From IMCC26207 sp037141255 (lineage in GTDB: Bacteria > Actinomycetota > Acidimicrobiia > Acidimicrobiales > Microtrichaceae), in NCBI GenBank assembly GCA_037141255.1, contig JBAXCX010000007.1, forward strand, positions 1 to 45,787: a stretch of DNA of 45,787 nucleotides, in the 5' to 3' direction. Positions within the stretch are counted from its first letter, which is position 1, and every line of letters begins with the position of its first letter. Of this stretch, positions 33,117 to 39,969 are shown piece by piece. Under the pieces are notes generated by a model, which saw only the letters and a list, made by a program, of their open reading frames with translations, was not told the origin of the DNA and did not search any database. The position numbers and the translations under genes were made by a program.

Positions 33117-33132
33117 TGTTCCACGTGGAACT
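33117..33132. promoter_or_regulatory. parS: parS site in the parA-rsmG gap
   Basis: TGTTCCACGTGGAACT differs from a perfect 16-bp parS palindrome only at the last base; the inner 14 bases GTTCCACGTGGAAC are fully symmetric. It lies between parA and rsmG, the usual place for an origin-proximal centromere site bound by ParB. Confidence 0.85.
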
Positions 33133-33165
33133 TTGTCATTTCAGCGGAAATTCGAACTCTGCGAG

Positions 33166-33786
33166 TTAGAAAATTGGTCTCTTTGCTGGAATACCGACCC
33201 GGCGTGGATACTTCTCCTTGAGGGCAGTTATCATCTGAAGTTGTTGAATGGTTCCTTGACCATGCGTCTCACGCTTACCAAGTTCTAAGCCAAGAAGCTC
33301 CAATCCGAGTGCCGGCCAGCGGTCCGCATGACTTTCAGGAGGCTCACTAATGACCAAGATTGAACCCGGTCCGGACATAAACCCGAGGGCACACTCTGCG
33401 GTGACAGCAGGTGGGCCAAACGAGCGAGCTACCACTGCGTCGCAACTCCCGCGCAAAGCAGCATCACGGGCTAGTAACTCGGCCCTACCTGTCAGCACCT
33501 GCACCCGATTTCCAACCCCGAGTCGTTCGATGGCCGACTCTAAGAACGCGCATTTCCTGAGATTGCTGTCGAGTAGGAGAAAGCTAGATTCCGGTAAGGC
33601 AACCGCAAGTACCAGTCCAGGGAGTCCGCCGCCGCTGCCAAGGTCAAGAATTCTCTGGCGCCGATCGAGGGCCGGGAGGAAACACTCCGAATGCGATAGT
33701 TGAGCCGCCACTGGACCAGGCCCAAGAAAGCCAAGCTCACGACTCTCTTCTAAGAGAATCAACAGTTCACTCAAGAGATCAGTCAC
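33166..33786 (-). CDS. rsmG: 16S rRNA (guanine-N7) methyltransferase G
   Basis: A 206-residue methyltransferase that modifies G527 of 16S rRNA. The S-adenosylmethionine-binding motif is LDLGSGGGLPGLVLA, followed by FLLLDSNLRKCAFLESAIERL (shown here as LLLDSNLRKC) and DAVVARSFGPPAVTAECA. The protein is a little short at its N-terminus compared with E. coli GidB. It sits between jag and parA in the conserved origin-side order. Loss of this enzyme is known to give low-level streptomycin resistance in other bacteria. Confidence 0.95.
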   Translation of the reverse strand: MTDLLSELLILLEESRELGFLGPGPVAAQLSHSECFLPALDRRQRILDLGSGGGLPGLVLAVALPESSFLLLDSNLRKCAFLESAIERLGVGNRVQVLTGRAELLARDAALRGSCDAVVARSFGPPAVTAECALGFMSGPGSILVISEPPESHADRWPALGLELLGLELGKRETHGQGTIQQLQMITALKEKYPRRVGIPAKRPIF

Positions 33787-33842
33787 GGACGAGAGTCTCG
33801 CAGACTACGGGGGCTTTCGGGTAGTTTAAGTCCAGGACGCAA

Positions 33843-33868
33843 CACGGGCACCTTTTCGGGTGCCCGTG
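33843..33868 (-). terminator. Strong hairpin between jag and rsmG
   Basis: CACGGGCACC and GGTGCCCGTG are exact complements separated by six bases, a 10-bp GC-rich stem. It lies in the 121-base gap downstream of jag and upstream of rsmG on their common strand. No U tract follows on the minus strand, so it could be an I-shaped terminator of the kind reported for Actinomycetota, or an attenuator or stabiliser of the upstream message. Confidence 0.55.
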
Positions 33869-33907
33869 CAGTCTTTTCAATTCTGAGACATCACATGAAT
33901 CTGATAA

Positions 33908-34711
33908 TCAGACTGACTTGAGCACCACTCTACGTCGAGGATCCTCGCCCTCAGAGACTGAAGTAATGCCATCAAGTTCGGACGCAACGTCATGGACCTG
34001 CTTACGGTCCGCACTCGACATCACCTCAAAGGCAACAGTAGTTCCCTCGGTTACTGAATTGGCCTGCTCAGTCACAAATGCGCTCAGAGCTAGTTTGCGA
34101 CGTTCACGAATTCCTTCAATATCAACCGTTACTCGGCCATACTCCCGGCCAGCAGCCTGACGCTGAAGGGTATTTCTAGTGATTTCCTGAATCGCTTCTA
34201 GGGTGACAAGACGTGGGCCGACCATTACTCCAAGACCCTCACCAGTCAGGTTTACCCGCAAATCCTCGTCTTCGAACACTGCGGTAGCTGATGCCGTAAA
34301 CCCGAAGGATTCTGCTAAACCGGTCAGGAACTCCTCGACCACCGTGCATTGTTCTGCCTGATCCATGGGTTCCTTATTGCGGCGTGGTTCGGAACGCTCA
34401 CGGGGTGCTGATGTTCCACGTGGAACACTCGGGTTAGAAGGAGAGTTGCTCTGATTCCCTCCGCTGGACCTAGCTGGGACCGACCCAGCTTCCTCCTTGC
34501 GGGGCCGGCGCTTGCGCTCCGTCTTCGCCCGAGGCGACTTAGGAAGTATCCGAGCGCGCACACGAGCATCCCCACGTGGCCGGCCGAACAGGCCAGTTTT
34601 GGGTTCTTCAAGGAGCTCAAATTCGGCATCCTCTTGATCTACTCCCAGCTGATCCAGTGCCAATTCCTTGGCCTCGTCTACTGTCTTTGCGGTGGTTTCT
34701 ACCCACTCCAT
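33908..34711 (-). CDS. khpB: Jag/KhpB RNA-binding protein (Jag-N, KH, R3H)
   Basis: The protein (267 residues from the ATG at 34711, six bases after GAGG; a GTG at 34714 is also possible) begins with a Jag-N domain (EWVETTAKTVDEAKELALDQL). A basic, Pro/Ser-rich linker of about 65 residues follows, then a KH domain (LRVNLTGEGLGVMVGPRLVTL region) and an R3H domain ending RKQVHDVASEL...RRVVLKSV. KhpB binds small and messenger RNAs and affects cell division in other bacteria. It is found next to yidC in many genomes. One perfect parS palindrome lies inside its linker codons. Confidence 0.92.
   Translation of the reverse strand: MEWVETTAKTVDEAKELALDQLGVDQEDAEFELLEEPKTGLFGRPRGDARVRARILPKSPRAKTERKRRPRKEEAGSVPARSSGGNQSNSPSNPSVPRGTSAPRERSEPRRNKEPMDQAEQCTVVEEFLTGLAESFGFTASATAVFEDEDLRVNLTGEGLGVMVGPRLVTLEAIQEITRNTLQRQAAGREYGRVTVDIEGIRERRKLALSAFVTEQANSVTEGTTVAFEVMSSADRKQVHDVASELDGITSVSEGEDPRRRVVLKSV
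34412..34427. promoter_or_regulatory. parS: Perfect parS palindrome inside the jag coding sequence
   Basis: TGTTCCACGTGGAACA is a perfect 16-bp palindrome matching the known chromosomal parS form. It is read through as Ser-Val-Pro-Arg-Gly-Thr-Ser in the low-complexity linker of Jag, a place where the codons are free to carry it. The distance from the parA-side site is 1.3 kb. Confidence 0.9.
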
Positions 34712-34719
34712 CACATACC

Positions 34720-35883
34720 TCAGTTGTTCTTTGGTTGGGAACCTCGACGGGACTCCCCGGATCGCCGAGGGTTTACCTTGGCCTTATCCGGTGCGCTCGA
34801 CGTGATTCCGTTCGTCGAGTCTTGTCCTGATTGCTTTTTGTGAGCTGCCTGGCTTTTCACACTGTTCCCCGGTGTTCGCACCTCGGGCTCTGTGTTTATG
34901 GATTTCTTGGAGGTCGTGGCCTTCTTCTTTGACGTCTCTTGTTTGGAGTCTGTTTGAGCTGAGAGTTCTGCAGTGGCGACCGCTGCTGACTTTGACCCTT
35001 TCGAGCCCTTCGATTCCTTTGAGCTCACATCAATTGGATTCTTCTCGTGTTCCTTCCGGTACACCGAGCGAGTGATGTAACTATTCGTCGCAATCCTGCA
35101 GAAGTTCTGGGTACACCAGTAGAGGGCCATACCGGCTGGGAATGCAAAGGAGAAGATCGGCAGAAAGAATGGCATGAATTTCATGAGCATCTGCTGCTGT
35201 GGATTCACGTTTGCCGAGGTGTTCCGGGACTGCAGTTGACGATTCTGGAACAAGCCGGTTGCCAACATGACACCCAGCAGGGCCAAGTAGGGGATTGCGA
35301 TCAAGAGACCTAATTTGAGTGCCTGACTCGCCGAAAGCGACAAGTCCATCCCCAAGAAATTCATTCGGTTTGTCGTGCTCAGTGCTTTGAATAAAGCAGT
35401 AGATGGGTTGAGGTGTTCCGGATGAAAAACCTGCTTGTTGTAGATCCACGGAGTGGTCTCCAGCTTCTTCTGCACCTGAGCGAGTACCTGCCCCGTGCCT
35501 GTGCCGAGACCGCCGTCTCGGACGGTTAGTCCACGGATCAGTCGATACATGATGATGAACACTGGCATTTGCGCCACCATGGGCAAACAACCACCCAGTG
35601 GGTTAATCGAGTTCTCTTTGTAAAAAGCCATCAACTCAGCGTTGAGTTTCTCACGGTCGTTCTTGTACTTCTCCTGGATGCGCTTCATCTCCGGTTGCAT
35701 CCGTTGCATCTGTAGCATCGAACGAGTGCTCTTCACGGTGAGCGGTGTAATAAGAGCCATAACCAACACGGTCAGTGCCATGATCGAGAATCCGTACCCA
35801 AACCATGGGCGTATTCCCTCAGGTACGAGCACATAAAAAAAGTTCAATACAGATGCAAGGGCATCAAAGAATTGTTCAAACAT
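34720..35883 (-). CDS. yidC: Membrane protein insertase YidC (Oxa1 family)
   Basis: A 387-residue insertase that places proteins in the cytoplasmic membrane with or without SecYEG. It has an N-terminal helix, a second helix with GFSIMALTVLVMALITPLT, a charged cytoplasmic hairpin (QRMQPEMKRIQEKYKND), NPLGGCLPMVAQMPVFIIMYRLI (shown as NPLGGCLPM), and further helices ending near AGMALYWCTQNF. A Lys/Ser/Gln-rich soluble tail of about 100 residues follows, as is usual in Actinomycetota. The start overlaps the yidD stop by one base and jag starts nine bases after it. Confidence 0.95.
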   Translation of the reverse strand: MFEQFFDALASVLNFFYVLVPEGIRPWFGYGFSIMALTVLVMALITPLTVKSTRSMLQMQRMQPEMKRIQEKYKNDREKLNAELMAFYKENSINPLGGCLPMVAQMPVFIIMYRLIRGLTVRDGGLGTGTGQVLAQVQKKLETTPWIYNKQVFHPEHLNPSTALFKALSTTNRMNFLGMDLSLSASQALKLGLLIAIPYLALLGVMLATGLFQNRQLQSRNTSANVNPQQQMLMKFMPFFLPIFSFAFPAGMALYWCTQNFCRIATNSYITRSVYRKEHEKNPIDVSSKESKGSKGSKSAAVATAELSAQTDSKQETSKKKATTSKKSINTEPEVRTPGNSVKSQAAHKKQSGQDSTNGITSSAPDKAKVNPRRSGESRRGSQPKNN

Positions 35884-36233
35884 CAGCTAGCCTTCTGGCT
35901 CGGTGGCAGGGGAACGGATATCGGAGGGTGATCGTGACTCGTGCAGCCACTGGCTTCGGGAACTGGGTCATACCCTTTGCCTCCCCAGGGTTGGCACCGG
36001 CACAAACGCCGAATGGCCAGCGGCAGACCCCGAAATGCACCATGGTGTTGCACCGCTTCAAGCGCGTAGGTGGAGCAGCTCGGAGTAAACCTGCACGGTG
36101 AAGGTCTTCCTTCTCGTGCTAGTTGGTACAAGCGGATTACCGACATACAAACCCGAGCTAGCTGGCTCGGAGTCTGTCCTACCCTATTGCTGCCCTCACG
36201 GTCAGTTGGCTCCAAATCGGGCGAGGTGGTCAT
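35883..36233 (-). CDS. yidD: Membrane protein insertion efficiency factor YidD
   Basis: The 116-residue protein has the short YidD core: VIRLYQLAREGRPSPCRFTP, SCSTYALEAVQHHG and CRCQPWGGKGYDPVP, with conserved cysteines. YidD is thought to assist YidC-dependent insertion. Extra residues lie at both ends (about 25 N-terminal, 25 C-terminal). Its ATG overlaps the rnpA stop by four bases, and its stop overlaps the yidC start, so the three genes are translationally chained. Confidence 0.94.
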   Translation of the reverse strand: MTTSPDLEPTDREGSNRVGQTPSQLARVCMSVIRLYQLAREGRPSPCRFTPSCSTYALEAVQHHGAFRGLPLAIRRLCRCQPWGGKGYDPVPEASGCTSHDHPPISVPLPPSQKAS

Positions 36234-36607
36234 CGCTTAAAACGATCCACTGTGGTAATTGAATCGCTAACTTTACTATGGCTAGCCTGCTTGCTGAGCG
36301 CCTCGCAAAGGTGACCCTTGAGTTCCTTCATGGTGCAACCGACCGCAGGGGGGTGAACGATGACCAAATAGGGAGCCAGCTGGAAACGGTTTTCTTGTTC
36401 AACTTCAACGGCTGCATGGCGAATCTGCCGACGCAGCCGATTTCGGACCACTGCATTTCCCACCTTCCGCGAGATCGCGAACGCCAGAGCAGCACGCGCT
36501 CTTCCGTCCGGGCTCGCTCTGACCACGGTAAGTGGCCCGCTACGGGACCGAACTGCGCCTCGTCCGAACTCACGGAAGACTGCACGTTCGTGGATCCTGT
36601 CGATCAG
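36230..36607 (-). CDS. rnpA: Ribonuclease P protein component, apparent CTG start
   Basis: RnpA assists the RNase P RNA in tRNA 5' maturation. The frame contains the full family pattern: IHERAVFREFGRG near the start, SRSGPLTVV, and the RNP signature AISRKVGNAVVRNRLRRQIR. The first ATG/GTG/TTG (GTG at 36526) falls after SGPLT and would remove the first 27 conserved residues, and no canonical start exists between it and the upstream in-frame stop inside rpmH. A CTG at 36607-36605 overlaps the rpmH stop as CTGA and gives 125 residues, the normal length. I take that as the start; ATC next to it is the alternative. Confidence 0.85.
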   Translation of the reverse strand: MIDRIHERAVFREFGRGAVRSRSGPLTVVRASPDGRARAALAFAISRKVGNAVVRNRLRRQIRHAAVEVEQENRFQLAPYLVIVHPPAVGCTMKELKGHLCEALSKQASHSKVSDSITTVDRFKR

Positions 36608-36738
36608 GCAGACAGACGCTGACGGCCCTTGCGGCGCCTGGCCTTCACAATGGCACGACCAGCGCGGTCGGACATACGGTGGCGAAAACCGTGCTTACGG
36701 GCACGTCGTCGTTCGTTTGGCTGGTAGGTACGCTTCAC
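36604..36738 (-). CDS. rpmH: 50S ribosomal protein L34
   Basis: A 44-residue basic protein beginning KRTYQPNERRRARKHGFR and ending KARRRKGRQRLSA, a complete L34. The GTG start at 36738 is preceded by GGAG at a normal distance. Its stop TGA (36606-36604) overlaps the apparent CTG start of rnpA. It is the first gene of the rpmH-rnpA-yidD-yidC-jag-rsmG-parA-parB series and is divergent from dnaA. Confidence 0.97.
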   Translation of the reverse strand: MKRTYQPNERRRARKHGFRHRMSDRAGRAIVKARRRKGRQRLSA

Positions 36739-36864
36739 GGAAACTCCAAACAGCTACGAGCAAATAGAACATCTGCTCTGTGAACCTGATCGGTGGATGA
36801 GTCCACTGATCTGGCCGGCATCTCGGGGCAAGCGTCAGTCGGTTTGCCGGACGCTATCGGCACT

Positions 36865-36901
36865 CGTTCAAGACTTGAACGCGAGTAAGTACCCCGGGTA
36901 C
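36865..36901. repeat. Two adjacent palindromes upstream of rpmH
   Basis: CGTTCAAGACTTGAACG (36865-36881) has 8-bp perfect arms around one base, and GTACCCCGGGTAC (36889-36901) has 6-bp perfect arms around one base. They are seven bases apart and about 130-160 bases before rpmH. Near-perfect short-spaced symmetry is typical of sites for dimeric regulators, though hairpins in the rpmH leader are also possible. Confidence 0.6.
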
Positions 36902-36983
36902 GCCCGGACTGCACAGAGTAGATCGTTCTGACGGGTTCCGCCAACTATGGCTTTCGTACCTGAGACAGGCGTCACAGTTCAAT

Positions 36984-37012
36984 TTGATCTTTCGTCAGAA
37001 AGTTTGTAGTTT
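36984..37012 (+). promoter_or_regulatory. Possible dnaA promoter
   Basis: TTGATC and TAGTTT are separated by exactly 17 bases, a fair match to the principal sigma factor pattern. They lie about 150 bases before the dnaA start and just upstream of both DnaA boxes, so DnaA bound there could affect transcription. Confidence 0.35.
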
Positions 37013-37036
37013 TTACTGAAATCCGAGGGCTGGCAC

Positions 37037-37069
37037 TTATACACATAATGTGGACCAGCCTGTGGATAA
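37037..37069. promoter_or_regulatory. Two DnaA boxes upstream of dnaA
   Basis: TTATACACA (37037-37045, plus) is identical to E. coli oriC box R2, and TGTGGATAA (37061-37069) is the exact reverse complement of the consensus box TTATCCACA. The two face each other with 15 bases between them. Confidence 0.8.
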
Positions 37070-37164
37070 TGCCCCTAAAAGATGGGTTTTTTGCCTCGTT
37101 TCCGAAGCACTAGCCTAGAGACGCTAGGTCGGCTGCCCAGCGAGACCACAGGAAGAAGGAATGA

Positions 37165-38544
37165 GTGGGAGGAGAGGGAGCACAAGTTTGGACCGCAACT
37201 GCGCCCCTGCTCGCCATGCAGGTGAGCGACTCAGTCTGGAGTTCGACTTTTCAAGACATGTCGGGTACTGAAATCGTCGACGATATCCTGACCGTCACCG
37301 TGCCAAGTCAGTTGGTCCGGCAGCGAATTGAACAGCGCTATGTGGAATTACTTCTCTCGGCGCTTACGGATGCTGGATACCCCGATCTCACTCTCGTGAT
37401 CGAAGTAGAGATCGACACGGAGCGTCCAGATCCGGATGGCCTTGCGTTCATTGACGGTGAGTCCACCTCGCAGGCTGACCCGATCACCTCTTCATCCACA
37501 GCACCTTCCGGTTCACCATCAAATAGTGGCACTCGTCGTTACACCTTCGAGACATTTGTGATCGGTCAGTCCAACCGATTTGCCCACGCAGCCGCCTTAT
37601 CCGTTGCCGAGACTCCTGCTCGGAGCTACAACCCCCTATTTGTCTACGGCGACGCCGGTCTGGGCAAGACACACCTATTGCAATCCATAGCGAACTACGT
37701 CCGCGAGAACTACCCCCAGTACAAGGTTCGCTATCTCTCTACCGAAACACTGCTCAATGAGTTCGTCGACGCTATTCGCAAGAATTCACAACCCGAGTTT
37801 AAGCGCCGTTACCGAGAGATCGACGTACTTTTAGTTGATGACATTCAATTTATGGAAGGCAAGGAACAACTCCAAGAAGAGTTCTTCCATACGTTCAACA
37901 CCTTGCACGAGGCTCAACGACAGATCGTTCTGTCTTCCGATCGACCACCTGACGCGATCGCAACCCTTGAAGATCGCCTGCGCAGTCGCTTCAAAATGGG
38001 CCTGATCACTGATATTCAGCCACCAGATTTCGAAACCAGGCTTGCCATCCTGTTAAAAAAGGGTGAGCAATCCAACACCAAAGTCCCCGCCGACGTCTTG
38101 GAATTCATAGCAACAAATATTACCTACAACATCAGAGAACTCGAGGGTGCACTCATCCGAGTGAGTGCCTATGCAGCACTAAACGACGAACAATTAACCA
38201 TTGAATTAGCTGAAATCATTCTGGCTGATTCGATCAGCGCAACGAAGCCCCGGCAGATCACTGCGAGCTACATCAGTGAAAAAACTGCCGAGATGTTTGG
38301 CGTTGAGGTCGAGCAACTCCGCAGTAAAAGCCGAACCAGAGACTTAGTACACGCCAGGCAGGTTGGAATGTACGTGTGTCGTGAACTCACCGATTTATCG
38401 TACCCGCAGATCGGCAAAGAGTTCGGCGGCCGCGACCACACCACGGTGATTCACGCATACGACAAGATCTCAAATCTCATGCAAGAACGCCGCAAGACCT
38501 ATGACGACGTCACCTTGTTAATCCAACAGATTCTAGCAAGATGA
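37165..38544 (+). CDS. dnaA: Chromosomal replication initiator protein DnaA
   Basis: The 459-residue initiator has domain I (VWSSTFQDMSGTEIVDDILT), a short domain II linker of about 40 residues, the AAA+ domain with GDAGLGKTHLLQSI and VDDIQFMEGKEQLQEEFFHT (shown as DDIQFMEGKEQLQEE), and domain IV with GGRDHTTVIHAYDKI that reads DnaA boxes. The GTG at 37165 is chosen because the nearby ATG at 37161 is in another frame; AAGGA lies just before. DnaA melts the origin and loads the helicase. DnaA boxes flank it on both sides. Confidence 0.96.
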   Translation: MGGEGAQVWTATAPLLAMQVSDSVWSSTFQDMSGTEIVDDILTVTVPSQLVRQRIEQRYVELLLSALTDAGYPDLTLVIEVEIDTERPDPDGLAFIDGESTSQADPITSSSTAPSGSPSNSGTRRYTFETFVIGQSNRFAHAAALSVAETPARSYNPLFVYGDAGLGKTHLLQSIANYVRENYPQYKVRYLSTETLLNEFVDAIRKNSQPEFKRRYREIDVLLVDDIQFMEGKEQLQEEFFHTFNTLHEAQRQIVLSSDRPPDAIATLEDRLRSRFKMGLITDIQPPDFETRLAILLKKGEQSNTKVPADVLEFIATNITYNIRELEGALIRVSAYAALNDEQLTIELAEIILADSISATKPRQITASYISEKTAEMFGVEVEQLRSKSRTRDLVHARQVGMYVCRELTDLSYPQIGKEFGGRDHTTVIHAYDKISNLMQERRKTYDDVTLLIQQILAR

Positions 38545-38601
38545 TCATCCAGGCCTCGCAGCGAGTTCAATGGCTTCAATCGGCGTTGTCACATCCCCCA
38601 T

Positions 38602-38641
38602 TGGGAGCGGGATCGCGACCGCGATGGGAGCGGGATCGCGA
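38602..38641. repeat. Direct repeat of 17 bp with 23-bp spacing in oriC
   Basis: TGGGAGCGGGATCGCGA occurs exactly at 38602-38618 and 38625-38641. Between and across them ATCGCG-AC-CGCGAT makes an inverted repeat. The spacing of about two helical turns would put two bound proteins on the same face of the DNA. It is much more GC-rich than the rest of the gap. Confidence 0.75.
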
Positions 38642-38765
38642 TGGGTTCTCCCGTCGGAAACCACACCGGTCATACACAAACATCCTTGGAATTTCAACGA
38701 TGTACGGTGGATTACGTCATCAGGGTGTGGACAGCCCACCGATACAGTCTCTGGCCTGCACTAGG

Positions 38766-38820
38766 TTTTCCACAATCCACAGGCCCAACTACTACTACAA
38801 CTGGATGAATAACAAAATGG
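38766..38820 (+). promoter_or_regulatory. Basal unwinding element: DnaA boxes, GC clamp, DnaA-trios, AT-rich run
   Basis: TTTTCCACA (38766-38774) and CAATCCACA (38773-38781) are DnaA boxes with one and two mismatches. GGCCC (38782-38786) follows, then CTACTACTAC (38789-38798). On the lower strand this reads 3'-GAT-GAT-GAT-5', the DnaA-trio repeat on which DnaA assembles on single-stranded DNA. An AT-rich stretch with GAATAACAAAATGG follows up to 38820. Confidence 0.7.
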
Positions 38821-38847
38821 CACCAGTGGTGGGGAAAGCGAGTAATC

Positions 38848-39948
38848 GTGAAATTTCGTTGTGAACGCGAGGAACTTCTAGAGGCCTTAGGCCTTGCTCA
38901 ACGCGCAATCTCAAGTCGTCCAAACCTTCCGATTCTTGCTGGGCTCAGAGTCCAACTCATTGGAAATCAACTCACCATCACCGGTAGTGACTTAGACCTA
39001 ACGATCACCACCGTAATCACCGTGGGCGGAGAGACCGATGGAGTTGTTGTGCTCCCAGCCAAGTTAATCAACGAAATTGTTCGATCCTTTGAAAGCGGTG
39101 CAGTAGAAATCAGTACGGGAAGTGAAGATGGCAAGGTTCACATTCACTCAGGACGATCAAACTTTGATTGCAACATGAGCCCCGCTGACGAGTATCCCAA
39201 TATCACTGATATTGATGGCGAGGATGTCACACTTGATGCCAGTGACCTGGCAGAGGGCCTCAGGCAAGTAGTAAAGGCCGCTTCAAATGATGACACTCGT
39301 CTCATTTTGACTGGGGTCATGCTCACCACCGAGGGAACAGGTCTCAGGATGGTCTCCACGGACTCATACCGGCTCGCTGTTCGAGATCTTCCCGGCACTA
39401 CCGTTTTGCCAGAAGGGCAATCAGTTATTGTTCCGTCTCGAGCACTGAATGAACTCGCTCGATCATTAAACGGCGATGAGGTAGTCACACTGACGCTTGG
39501 AGAACGTGACGCAACGTTCCAGGTGGGGTCATTACACCTCCGGACACGCTTAATTGAAGGTGAGTTTCCGAATTACAAGGGCCTCATCCCCGACTCTCAG
39601 CCGAATCGCTTAACGGTTGATCGGTTAGCGTTGCTGGACGCCGTCAAAAGGGTCCGACTTATGGCGCGTGAGCCAAATACCCCAATCCGCCTCACGATGG
39701 CAGCTGATTCTCTGGAGTTGCGCGCAACCACACCAGATGTTGGCGAGGCAACGGAACAACTTGATGCCAACTATGCCGGCGAGGAACTCGAGGTGGCGTT
39801 CAACCCAGAATTCCTCATCGATGGCCTCGAAGTCACGTCGGGTGACGAGATCACCCTCGAGACGGTCGACGGACTCAAACCCGCTTTGCTACGCCCACTG
39901 GGATCTACTGACTTTCTGTATTTGTTGATGCCAGTTCGGGTTACCTGA
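38848..39948 (+). CDS. dnaN: DNA polymerase III beta subunit (sliding clamp)
   Basis: The 366-residue protein has the three clamp domains: MKFRCEREELLEALGLAQRA at the start, LSDL-type LASD-like VTLDASDLAEGLRQVVKAAS in domain 2, and the end FLYLLMPVRVT, close to the universal M-P-M/V-R ending. The ring holds polymerase III on DNA. The GTG start is immediately after the origin gap, and recF follows after 21 bases. Confidence 0.97.
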   Translation: MKFRCEREELLEALGLAQRAISSRPNLPILAGLRVQLIGNQLTITGSDLDLTITTVITVGGETDGVVVLPAKLINEIVRSFESGAVEISTGSEDGKVHIHSGRSNFDCNMSPADEYPNITDIDGEDVTLDASDLAEGLRQVVKAASNDDTRLILTGVMLTTEGTGLRMVSTDSYRLAVRDLPGTTVLPEGQSVIVPSRALNELARSLNGDEVVTLTLGERDATFQVGSLHLRTRLIEGEFPNYKGLIPDSQPNRLTVDRLALLDAVKRVRLMAREPNTPIRLTMAADSLELRATTPDVGEATEQLDANYAGEELEVAFNPEFLIDGLEVTSGDEITLETVDGLKPALLRPLGSTDFLYLLMPVRVT

Positions 39949-39969
39949 GTCTGAACTCGAGAGCAGTAC

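Larger units (their letters stand above)
36739..37164. promoter_or_regulatory. rpmH-dnaA intergenic control region
   Basis: This 426-bp stretch has no gene that I can support. It holds the leader of rpmH on the minus side, two adjacent palindromes, a possible dnaA promoter, two DnaA boxes and, at the dnaA end, the purine-rich GGAAGAAGGA that serves as ribosome-binding site. The DnaA boxes suggest autoregulation of dnaA or a second part of the origin. Confidence 0.75.
38545..38847. other. oriC: Probable chromosomal origin oriC (dnaA-dnaN gap)
   Basis: The 303-bp gap has no supported gene. From left to right it holds a pair of direct repeats, a reverse DnaA box TGTGGACAG (38726-38734, complement CTGTCCACA), two overlapping forward boxes, a GC clamp, DnaA-trios and an AT-rich stretch running toward dnaN. 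This order matches the basal unwinding design known from Bacillus subtilis. Confidence 0.75.

Noticed and set aside
36278..36622. Open frame of 114 codons opposite rnpA
   Set aside because: It is the shadow of rnpA, whose frame carries the RNP signature, and it has no family features.
38541..38864. Open frame of 107 codons across the dnaA-dnaN gap
   Set aside because: It covers the DnaA boxes, direct repeats and trios, has no protein family features and overlaps the dnaN start; the gap is best read as oriC.
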